Assembly: GCA_950097015.1 (NCBI GenBank)
Contig: CATNEN010000031.1
Coordinates: 1,736,001 to 1,800,000 of the forward strand
Length of the DNA stretch: 64,000 nucleotides
Reading direction: 5' to 3'
Source: Macrostomum hystrix
Taxonomy: Eukaryota > Platyhelminthes > Macrostomidae
The notes under the pieces are model-generated. The model did not search any database. It was not told where the DNA came from and was given only the letters and a program-made list of their open reading frames with translations. This document shows, piece by piece, positions 1 to 11,400 of this stretch. Each line of letters opens with the position of its first letter. The first letter of the stretch is position 1. Both the position numbers and the translations under genes were made by a program.

Positions 1-660
1 CTAATGCTTGTTCACCCCCATCCAGGGTTGAGATTCGAACTTCGGACCTCTCAGTCAGACATCAAAATTCCCCATAAGCGCAATTTTTTAGAAGAAACCT
101 GTACCAATTCATCCTAAAAATGGTTCCTTTTTTGAAAGCAGTGCCAAACTCCAACAGCAACCTGGCGAACTCGGGCAGCCCAGGGGCAAATGAAAAAAAG
201 CCCAGCTCAACCGAGGAAGCGAACTCGAACCCGGAGCCTGAGCACCCTGGTCTGTGATGCGCGCGTGTTGCTGACCGGCCCCGGGACTGAAGACTGGCCA
301 ATCAGAGAGGCGCATCTTTGAGTAGCGGCAAAGCCCAAGCAAGCGCAGCAGCAGGAGAAACAGACTCGCCCCAAGATGTCCGAAGTGAATTCTCACAATT
401 AAAGTTTTTTCTCTTCCGGCTTTGTGTTGCGCAGAAATAAAATTATTTGGCTATGAAAAAAATTTGAATTAGCATTTTATTGGCAAATCTCGTGGCGGAG
501 ATGATCGAAAATTCTAGCAAGCATTTTATCAACGGCACAAATTTGACGGCGCGTTAACTTGCCGTCTTGCTTTTAGTGATTGGACTCTAAGACTTTGTTA
601 CGAGTGAGTATAATTACTGTAACTATCTTAGTTTGAGCACATAATTTTACCTACTTCATG
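1..660. other. Left edge: SINE fragments, no gene
   Basis: Positions 1-70 are the tRNA-like end of a SINE-1 copy on the minus strand (a GTTCGAATC-type B box appears as its complement near 30-40). A second tRNA-like segment on the minus strand near 180-300 has the B box in gggttcgagttc. The remaining sequence is AT-rich with no supportable coding region. Confidence 0.5.
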
Positions 661-677
661 AGCAGTACCTAGTATCA

Positions 678-1285
678 AAACAGGAATCGCAGCTAGATCA
701 TTGCAGGAATCGTAGCTAGAATCATAGCAAGAATCGTAGCTAGAATCATAGCAAGAATCGTAGCTAGAATCATAGCAAGAATCGTAGCTAGAATCGTAGC
801 TAGAATCAGAACAGGAATCGCAGCTAGAATATAGCAGGAATCGTGGCTAGAATCAGAACAGGAATCGCAGCTAGATCATTGCAGAAATCGTAGCTAAAAT
901 CATAGCAGGAATCGCAGCTAGAATCATATCAAGAATCGTAGCTAGAATCGTAGCTAGAATCAGAACAGGAATCGCAGCTAGACCATTGCAGGAATCGTAG
1001 CTAGAATCGTAGCAGAAGTCGTAGCTAGAATCGTAGCTAGAATCGTAGCTAGAATCATAGCAAGAATCGTAGCTAGAATCGTAGCTAGAATCGTAGAAGG
1101 AATCGTAGAAGGAATCGTAGCTAGAATCGTAGCAGTAATCGTAACTAGAATCTTTGCAGAAATCGTAGCTTAGAATCGTAGCAGGAATCGTAGCTAGAAT
1201 CGTAGAAGAAATCGTAGCTAGAATTATAGCAGGAATCTAGAATCGAAGCAGGAACCGACACTGGAATCGTAGCAAGAGCAGTATC
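678..1285 (+). repeat. Minisatellite, 14-15 bp unit, upstream of the receptor
   Basis: About 40 imperfect copies built from agaatcgtagctag and variants with agcagga or agcaaga. It lies about 465 bp before the receptor start codon, so it may be promoter-proximal or in a 5' intron. Confidence 0.9.
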
Positions 1286-1289
1286 GAGA

Positions 1290-1749
1290 ATATTAGTGCA
1301 TCAGAGTTGCCTATTGTCTGTAGAAACGCCCCCACCGGGTGTTTCTCAATTCTGTCCATCAATAGTTAAAAGTAAGCAATGCACCGAGCAGTGCTCGAGT
1401 TCTGCATTATTTGCTGGCAAAAAATTACCAATTGGAGACCTTGAATGGAGTGCAGTGGGCGGGCAGAAGTGAATGAGCGGGGGTCTCACCTATAGTCTAC
1501 TAGCCTCTCTATTCTATAGTTATTTCGAGTCTCAGCATTGGAAAGGCAGTGTTGAAATGAGTTGAGTTGGACGCTGGGCGCACCCAAACCCACCCAACTA
1601 TTTTTTTCTAAATATCGCATCTGTAATCTTTTTGTGTGCAAGCAAAACTTTCATTGTTCGCCGCTCTGCCCTTCCCTATCGAAGCTATAGCGCTATAGAA
1701 TTTTATTTGGGAGAATTCTGATCAACAGAGAATTATCCCTACACTACAG
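1290..1749 (+). promoter_or_regulatory. Upstream region of the receptor; acceptor-like site at the ATG
   Basis: No coding sequence is seen. The start codon follows directly on a pyrimidine-containing stretch ending in ctacag, a good 3' splice acceptor. This fits either a 5'-UTR intron or trans-splicing of a leader. I see no convincing TATA/initiator pair. Confidence 0.35.
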
Positions 1750-4700
1750 ATGGCCATCCGGCAGCTGAGCGTCTCGGCTGTGATCTTCCTGTTCGTCGGA
1801 CTGCACTGGTCGACGCTGTTTGTTGAAGCCTCGCTGGAGGCCGAAGTCTGCACGGCCAGCGCCGACTCGCCGTTCTCGTTGAGCGGACCCAGCTCGGCTG
1901 CCTCGGTGCGGCTTCCGGTGCTGGCCGCGCTGCGACGTCCGGGCACCGACGGCTTTGGCTGCTCCCGGCTGGCGGATGGTGAGGCCGCGAGTGCAATTTC
2001 GCCTTCGTCCTGCGCCGGCACCTGAACTTGCGTCATTGCCTCTAATTCTCCTCTAGCGTTTGAAGCGTTGAGGAATATGAATTTTGAGGAATAGGAATTT
2101 TCAGGAATATAAACTTTGAAGAATTTGAAGTTTGAGGAATATGATGTTTTGGAATATGAACCTAGGGGAACATCAATAAACTTTGAGTAATATAAAGATT
2201 TTGGGGAATATTTAGTTCAGGCAATATCAGTAAAGCTTTCTTGGAAACTCTAGGTTCGTGGGAAGTGAAACCTTCCCCCTTCATCCTAAATATCTTTCAC
2301 GATTTCCCGTTAAATCATTTCAATTGGACATCACCTCCTCACTCCAGATGCCTGGCCAGCCATCAAAGCCCTGGAGTGGGCGTTCGACCTTCTCAACGCC
2401 GAGTCCTCGACGGCGGGCTCAAGTGTGCCAATCAATGACAGCTACATTCCCGGAGTGAAGTTCGGTGAGAACTGTCAAGTCATCATCAGATTTCAGGCAA
2501 TCCAAGTTGAATATGGCTGAAATAGGCCTTCAAAATCTCATTGGCTGACGTTAGTCACGTGCTTGGATTTCCAGACAGAGAAAATATAATCTAGCTGTGC
2601 TAGGCCAGATGTACTGTCAGTGGTACAGCCGCAGCTATTGCGCGGGGCTTCTCAGCTCGATTCCGCGGCGAGGCCACATTCATTTGGGGCGCAGCAGCGG
2701 AGAGAAGGCTTGGAGGCTTGTCGTGCAATTTACGCCCTTGATTGGAACTTGGAACTTCCAAGGCACAGTGAGAGTGCACACTGCCTGACGATGAGAGAGT
2801 CAGCGAAATTGGGAGAATTGCCTCTTCGTTGGCTGCGGGTCTAGTGTCATCAAACGATGCGCCATTGCCCGCAGCCCTCCGGAAATAATTTCACTAGCGT
2901 ATTGTTAAAGTACGAGCGTACTAAAGGTTTAAGTGCATTTCTCAAGGGCTTTCGGGTGAGTTTCGAGCTCCCGATCTCACAGTCAAAAGTTCAAAACTCC
3001 AACCACGAACCAATGACCACTTGACTTGGCCATTTTAATTTATATGCAGTGATGACCGTTCACGACACCTGCGGTCGGCGCCAGGTGACAGACTCGCTGC
3101 TGGACACCCTATTTCCCGACCTAGTGTCCGCGTCCGCCTCCTGCTCGGCCAACCGGACACTCGTCCCCGGCGTCATCGGCCCGGCGGACACCGTCTCGGC
3201 GGCGTCCCTGGCTCCGCTGCTCAATGACTTCGGCATTCCGCTGGTGTCTTACTCGGCCAGAGGACCGGCGCTCAGCGACCGGTCCGCCTTCCCCAACTTC
3301 TTCAGGACCATTCCGAGCGACACGGCACAGTTTGATGTGAGTCGGTTGGAGCACTGACTCAGCGGTAGGATCTGCTGCTGGGTAGCGGGATGTTAGGGGC
3401 TGAATGAGCTCAGCGATATTGCGTCTGACTCGAGTACTGAAGTTCCTGAGTTCGAATCTGCATATCTACACACCCGGTTAATGCGTTCCTGCGTACAGCA
3501 TTTGTGTACTCAGGGGTATAATTACTGTGATAATTTTTAACAGTTAAAAAACTCTTTAGGTTCTGAGCAGTAATATTTGAGAAATCAATGTTACTTATAT
3601 CTGATCCATAACATATCGCAACGGGGGGGGGCTGAGTGGCAGAGCTGTCTACCGCGTTTGCCTCTCGCACCAATGTCCGTGAGCTCGATTCCGCGGCGAG
3701 GCCACATTCATTTTGGAGAGAAGGCTTGGGGCTTGTCGTGCAATTTACGCCCGACAAGGGCCAACCTCCAAGGCACAGTGAGAGTGCACACTGCCTGTGT
3801 GAGTGTGTGCCTGAGTACGGTATCTGTGTGCGTGTGTGCTCAGGAGTCGCGAAATGGGAAGAATTGCCTCCTTGCTGGCTGTGGGTCTAGTGTCACCAAA
3901 TGATTTGCCTTTGCCTGCAGACCTTGCGCAGTTATTATTATTATTATCACAAATCGCAACAGGCCATCGGAGCAGTGCTCAAGCAGTACAACTGGACTCA
4001 CATCGGCATCTTGTACACGACTGACGCTTACGGCACGGCAGGACAATCGGCCCTCATCAGCCTCAGCGCCTCCATCGGTGTCTGCGTTGGCCAGGTGTCG
4101 GCCATCAGCGTCTCACCGACAGCCGCGGAGGTGACGGCAGCGCTCAGCCGGCTGCGGGACTCCGGCGTGCGCGCCATCGTGGCCGTGGCCTCGCTGACAG
4201 ACTTCTCCGTCCTGTTCAACGACCCAGCGTCTGCCACATTCCAATGGATCATGTCCGACTCGTTCGGCAATCCGCCAGCTCTGCTAGGCGTGAAGAATGC
4301 TCGCGGCCTGACCTCCGTGAGCCTCGGCTTCCGACCGAACGACGCCTTCGAAACGTTCTACCTGAACAAGCTGAAGTCAATCAGCGAGAGCACGGACCCA
4401 AACGCCGATGCGGCCTTCAAGCAATGGTACATGCAGGCCAACAACTGCACCCTGACTGGCATGACCAACTTTGCCAGCCCAACGGCGCCCGCCTGTCCGG
4501 CCTTCAACATGGCCGCAGCTGTTGCCCGATACCAGCAGAACCGCCTGGTGGAACCGGCCATCGACGCCGTCTTTGTCATCGTGCGGGCTGTCCGTCAGCT
4601 GTGGCAGGCCAAGTGCGCCGGCGTGAGGGGCGTCTGCGCGGCGCTGCGCAGCGCTACTTACGCTGAGCTGCGCACTGCGATTGCCGGCACAGATTTCAGC

Positions 4701-5415
4701 TATACGGATGCTGAGCGAATTTCCAGGTGATTTCCTAAAAATAATAAAGACAATAACATTTGCACGAGGTTGTGCGAATTACTTTGACAGTCTATCCAAA
4801 ATAATTGATAATTGATAGTCGCATCTGAAGGCTGCGTACGGCTGTTCAGTCCATCCTCAATTTAACAGCTGGGTCAACCGACGAAATTCAGAGTTAAGTG
4901 TCTTGCTAAAGGACACACTCTGCGTCCAGTGGAGTCAAGTATCGAAACCCCGACTTGTAAGTCGTGAGTACGAAGCTCTAACCAGTAGGCTACACTTTCC
5001 CATCGTCAGGCGAAGTGCGAGAGAATAGTTCTCCAAGTGTGGGCTCGCCACTCACACCCGTATTAAAATTGAAGGTGCTGAAGTGTTCGTGGTTTAGAAA
5101 TTGGTTCACTGATTGGCGATAAAATTTGGTTGAGATATTAACGGGCTCTAGACGTCAGGAAATTGAACTTGAAGTTGAAACAGGCCTTTTTAAACCCCTG
5201 GCATAATCCAGATATTCAACAGCCAGCAGTGAGCCAGACCGTCAGGTGAAGCGGCTGCGTCTGACGAGCTCCGGCGATCCCTACGAGACGAACTACTTCA
5301 TTCACAACCTGCGCCCCAACGGCACCGGCTTCGCCTACGCGCGAGTCGGGGTTCGACTCGCTGGCACTTTTCCCGAGTGGCTGCCCGGAAGTGTGAACAT
5401 GTTCGATCTGGCCAG
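1750..5415 (+). CDS. Receptor exons 1-5: signal peptide and VFT module 1
   Basis: The first exon opens with MAIRQLSVSAVIFLFVGLHW, a hydrophobic signal peptide ending near VEAS. Exon 2 gives AWPAIKALEWAFDLLNAE, the usual first helix of a VFT lobe. Exon 3 has DTCG followed by VPGVIGPADTVSAASLAPLL, then VSYSARGPALSD and FFRTIPSDTAQFD. Exon 4 continues with AIGAVLKQYNWTHIGILYT and the second lobe. Exon 5 starts at 5212, using the ccag acceptor that keeps frame with exon 4, and ends with a WLPGSVNMFDLA linker. Of the five modules this is among the closest to metabotropic glutamate receptors. I chose the ATG at 1750 because it starts the signal peptide and sits directly after a cag acceptor-like site. 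Introns 2, 3 and 5 carry SINE-2 copies and intron 4 an inverted SINE-1. Confidence 0.87.
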
Positions 5416-8400
5416 GTAAGTCTGGACTGCTATGCAAACACGATCTGAAGCGGCTGAGTGGAGAGCGGTTAACGCGTTCGCCTCTCGCTATAATGTCCCT
5501 GAGCTCGATTCCGCGGCGAGGCCACATTAAATTGAGGCGCAGCCGTGGAGAGAAGGTTTGGGGGCTTGTCGCGCAATTTACGCCTATAAGGGGGCCAACC
5601 TCCAAGGCACAGTTAAAGTGCACACTGCCAAACGATGAGAAAGTCAGGGCAGATGTACACACCCGTGTGAGTGTGTGCCTATGTACAGTATCTGTTTGCG
5701 TGTGCGGGATGAACAGAATTGCCTGTGTCACCAAATGATATCTGCCGTTGCCCGCAGCCCTCCTGCAATAATTATTATTATTACACGCAATCGGAAGTCG
5801 CGCTGTGACTCGAAGTAGTCTGCATTAACGAAAAAGCACCTCAAACTACTCAACAGGGACGCCGTGATCCCCACGCCGCAGTTCTCCTGCCCGACAGCGC
5901 CCTGTTCCGGCTGCCTCGCCGCGGCGCCAGACTTCAAATACGCCCTCGTATCTGGCGACGTCTACCTGCTCGGCGTGTTCTCCGTGCACTCGCCCGGCTC
6001 CAGCCCGCGCAGCTGCGGCGCCCTCAGCCTGGACGGTAGCAGCGAGCTGGACGCGTTTCTCTACTCCATCAGCCAGGTGAACGCTTTGGCGAATTCGAGC
6101 AGTCTGATTGGCGCAGTGGCAATCGACGACTGCGGCAGCTCCGTGCTGGCCCAGGACCTGGTCGACTCACTGCTCAGCGGCACCCGAAGCATTCCCGGCG
6201 TTGACGCCAGCCGGATCATTGGAGTGATCGGCGCCGGTGGTGCAGCCAGCACTGACGGTATCGCGCAGATGCTGGCCTCGCAGCAGAGGTCGCAGATTTC
6301 CTACCGACCAGCGGCTCTGGCGTCCAGTCCGTACCTGTACCAGACCGCGGCCTCCTCGGCAGCCGAGGCTGAGGCTCTGCTCTCCACGCTGCAGTCGCTA
6401 TCCGTCAACTATGTGCAGCTGGTCAGCTCGCAGGATCCGGTTAGTCGGGAGACGGTGCGCCTATTCCTGGCCGGAGCGAGCTCGCGACGCATCTGTGTCT
6501 CGGCCAGATTCGAGCTTGGCACCAACGGCAGCCACGCCCAGGTCATGGCGCAGGTCCGGACGCGCACAGCCGCAGCCACTGTGGTTGCCTTGGTGACGGC
6601 TAGCGACGCGGCTCTCCTAGTGTACCAGGTGACGGCACCGTTTCAGCTAGTCGGCGGCTCCGCCTGGGGCTCCAGCCAATCAGCGCTGGCCTCAGCCAGT
6701 ACCAGCCAATCGCTGGGTGTCATTACTGCTGGCGAGCCGCGATCCGCTTCTACCACACCCTATCAGAGCTGGGCAAGCCGCACTCGTGGCCTGGCCACTG
6801 AGACAGCCGCCAATCCCTGGTACTCTGAGTGGTTCGAAACCCTCAACAGCTGCTCCCTGTCCGCCACTAACATGCGCGGCTATACAGCACTCTGCCCGAC
6901 AGTCGACTCACACGTGCTCACAGCATCGTCCAGGTACACCGAATCGGCCTACACCAGCGCAGTGCAGAGGGCGTCTGCCACCTACGCTTCGGCAGCGTCC
7001 AGCCGACTGCGGCGCATTTGTACCTCGGGCAGCGTCGGCGTCTGCACCGCCTTCTGGTACGCCGGCAATGGCACGGGCAGCGGGCTGCAGGCTGACCTGC
7101 TCGGACAGTTCGGCGCCAGCAGCTTCACCGATCCGGTCACAGGATCCGCCTTTGTCTTCGCCAGTCGCTCGGTGCCAAACTTCGGCCTGACTCTGTACAA
7201 TGTGAGAAATGGCAGCGGCCCAGTTTACCAGGCCATCGGAGCCACTGTGCCCAGCTTCAGTCTGAGCACTGGCTTGCTGCAGCTTGCTCACGGCGCCACC
7301 TCGCTTAGCTCTTCTTGCACGGACGTCTCCAGGTGCAGCGAGTGCGCGCCGTACTTTACAGGCACACCCAGCTACCTGTACCTGCCAGGTGACCTACTCA
7401 TTGGTGTTCTTGTGAACGTGCGTGCGCCTGGCTCAACTGGCGGTGCCTGCGGTGCCGTGAAAACCGGAGAAGGTTTCGTCTACACCGAGGCAGTCCGGTG
7501 GACTCTGAACTACATCAACAACGGCAGCAAGTCAGACGTGCGTCTAGGCGGCTCTGTAAAGCTTGGCGCTCTCATCCTGGACGTCTGCGGCTCCTCGTCG
7601 GTGGCCATCAGTCTGGTGACGTCCATCACGCAGGGCACGCTGCTTCTGGCCGACAGGTCCACCGGGTCCAACATTGACGCCTCTCGAATCCGCAGCTGGG
7701 TCAGCTACGGCGACTCGGTGACCACCGCGCTGGCTCCGGTGCTCAGAAACCTGGGCGGCGTCCCTTTGGTCAGCCCGTCGGCCAGCTCGGACGATCTGAC
7801 TGCGCTAGCCGTGTTCCGGACAGTGCCGTCCAGCCTGTCCCAGGTTCCGGCCATCATAGAAGTCATCAAAAGGTTCAACTGGAAGTGCGTCCAGCTGGTG
7901 TACTCCAATGATGACTACGGCAACAGGCTGGCGACGGAATTCCGCGTGCAGGCTCTCAGCAATGGCATCTGCGTGCACCGCTGCCTGCAGGTCACCACGG
8001 ACGGCTCAGTGGCTATGATCTTAACTAGCATCATTGGTAAGACCGAGCTGGTTGATTCAACTCATTGCATTGTCGAGATATTCAACGATTCTCGCCCGGT
8101 GCCTGGTGGCAAGAACCACAAATAAAGGAATATTTTTTCTGCTCACAAAATTTCACCATGTAACCATGTCGGCTATCATTGTTAACTATTTTATATTGGT
8201 TAAATTGTAAATGTTTTCATTTTTATTCCATATGGACTCATACGGAACAATGTTACTTGTTCCTGTAACAAGGGTCTTCGACAAGAATTGCTGAATATCT
8301 CGACGATGGCGACGTAGAACGGCTTTAAAAGTTATTTCATGGTCAAGGGCTGAAAATTTTGATCCATTTGGTGGACTTTCACAAAAATCTGTCAAAAATC

Positions 8401-11400
8401 GGTCATCGGCTATCGTGAAGTAGGCAGCGGGTATTTGAAATTCTTCTCGTCCTCTTTCCCTAGGGGGAAAAATAGCATTGTCTTTCTACTGTTAAAGTAA
8501 TAGAATTTTTCACATCCCTCTGTCCCCACTGCAGACGACATTTCCAAGACCCGCGTGGTGGTCGTGCTATCAGATAATGCTGCCGATCTAGTCCAGCTGA
8601 CGGCGGCCAACAATGGTCTGGTGTTCATCGCCAGCAACTTCTGGGGCGAGATGACGCGCGACAGTTCACTCAGCGGCCTGGGCCCGGGCGCCAACAACAG
8701 CTGGGTGCTGCAGGTGAACTCACCTGATGTTGCCGGAGTGACTGTCCACCTGAGCAGCTTGTCGGCAGCCAGTAGTAGCGACAATCCTTGGCTGGTGAAT
8801 TTCTACGAGGCCCTGTACAACTGCAGCACCAGCGGCAGTCTGGCCTACAGCTCCCGGTGCAATAACACCTGGCCAATCACAGCATCGCCGCAGTTCTATC
8901 CGGGCCTGTTCACCATGACAACCACTAACGCGTTGTTTAGCATTGCGCGCGCCTTCGGTGACATGCTGGCGACTAGCTGCTCGAGCTCCTACACCAGTGA
9001 GTCACATTTGCTGGGGAAAACTGATTCAGAAAAGGGTGCATAGACGCAATGGTCCAAGGACTACTAGATAACTAATTAGACTAGACTTTACAACGCAGTT
9101 TTCCAAGTGATCCTTGCAATGGTCTCGCACCAAGGTGCCTGAGCTCGAATCCGCGGCAAGGCCACATTCATTTCGGGTGCAGCCGCGGGGAGAAGGCTTG
9201 GGGGCTTGTCGTGCAATTTACGCCCCTGAGGGCCAACCTACAAGGCACAGTGAAAGTGCACACTGCCTGACCATGAGAAAGTCAGGGCAGATGTACACAC
9301 CTGTGTGAGCATGTGCGTGCGTTCGGTATCTGTGTGAGTGTGTGCTCAAGTGCCTGCGAAAGGGGCAGAAGTGCCTCCTCGCTGGCTGCAGGTCTAGTGT
9401 GACCAAATTGTGCTCCTTGGAGGTTGGCCCTCAAGGGCGAAAATTGAACGACAAGCCCCTAAGCCTGCTGACCGCGGCTGCACCCCCAAATGCATGTGGC
9501 TTTTGAGCCGCGGAATCGAGCTCAGGGACCATGGTGCGAGAGGCTAACGCGTTAGACCGCTCTGCCACTCACCCCCAAGGCACAGTGTACCCCCAAGGTA
9601 CAGGTCAAGGGTGGGTATTACTGTCAGCCCGACATCTTCAATGCATCCCACATCGTGCAACACGCAGCCGTCTGTCCGAATTTCTGGTCGAACGCCGGAC
9701 TAAACGGCCAACTGGCAGGCAAACTCTCTGCTGTCAGCTTCACAGCTCTGGGCACTACAAGCGAGTTCAAATTCCTTGGCACTCGCGACGGCAACATGGG
9801 CTGGCTGACGCTCAACCGGGTGAACGCTGACTACGTGCCAGTGGCTACATATGTATCTGGAGCGTTCAACCCATTGCTGGCATTCTCCAGCCGCAGTTCC
9901 ACATACAGCTCCGTGCCTGCCGCCTGCCCCAGCTGCACGAATTGCCCGAAATCGCTGGACAGGACGGAGAAATTTCTCTACGTGCCCGGCCAGTTGCTGA
10001 TTGGCGGTAAGTCCCTGCGGGCGGGGCCGCGCTCATTCCCTGAGCTTCACATTCCTGAACTGCACATTACCTGGACTGCACATTCCCTGGACTGCACATT
10101 CCCTGAACTGGACATTCCCTGAACTGCACATTCCCTGAACTGCTCATTCCCTGAGCTTCACATTCGCGGAACTGCTCATTCCCTGAGCTGCTCATTCCCT
10201 GAGCTGCTCATTCCCTGAACTGCTCATTCCCTGAACTGCTCATTCCCTGAACTGCTCATTCCCTGAACTGCTCATTCCCTGAACTGCTCATTCCCTGAAC
10301 TGCTCATTCCCTGAACTGCACATTCCCTGAACTGCTTATTCCCTGAACTGCTCATTCCCTGAACTGCACATTCCCTGAGCTTCACATTCGCTGAACTGCT
10401 CATTCCCTGAACTGCTCATTCCCTGAACTGCTCATTCCCTCAGCTTCACATTCGCTGAACAGCTCATTCCCTGAACTGCTCATTCCCTGAACTGCTCATT
10501 CCCTGAACTGCTCATTCCTTGAACTGCTCATTCCCTGAACTGCTCATTCCCTGAACTGCTCATTCCCTGAGCTTCACATTCCCTGAACTGCTCATTCCCT
10601 GAACTGCTCATTCCCTGAACTGCACATTCCCTGAACTGCTTATTCCCTGAACTGCTCATTCCCTGAACTGCTTATTCCCTGAGCTTCACATTCCTGAACT
10701 GCACATTCCCTAAACTGCACATTCCCTGAGCTTCACATTCCTGAACTGCACACTCCCTGAACTGCACATTCCCTGAACTGCACATTCCCTGAACTGTACA
10801 TTCCCTGAACTGCACATTCCCTGAACTGTACTTTCCCTGAACTGCACATTCCCTGAACTGTACATTCCCTGAACTGCACATTCCCTGAGCTGCACATTCC
10901 CTGAGCTGCACATTCTCTGAACTGCACATTCACTGAACTGCACATTCCCTGAACTGCTCATTCCCTGAACTGCTTATTCCCTGAGCTTCACATTCCTGAA
11001 CTGTACATTCCCTGAACTGCACATTCCCTGAACTGCACATTCCCTGAACTGCTCATTCCCTGAGCTTCACATTCCTGAACTGCACATTCCCTGAACTGCA
11101 CATTCCCTGAACTGCTCATTCCCTGAGCTTCACATTCCTGAACTGCACACTCCCTGAACTGCACATTCCCTGAACTGTACATTCCCTGAACTGCACATTC
11201 CCTGAACTGTACTTTCCCTGAACTGCACATTCCCTGAGCTGCACATTCCCTGAGCTGCACATTCTCTGAACTGCACATTCACTGAACTGCACATTCCCTG
11301 AACTGCTCATTCCCTGAACTGCTTATTCCCTGAGCTTCACATTCCTGAACTGCACATTCCCTGAACTGCACATTCCCTGAACTGCACATTCCCTGAACTG

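Noticed and set aside
3390-3475. Functional tRNA gene
   Set aside because: A- and B-box-like words are present, but I could not fold a full cloverleaf; it fits a SINE head better.
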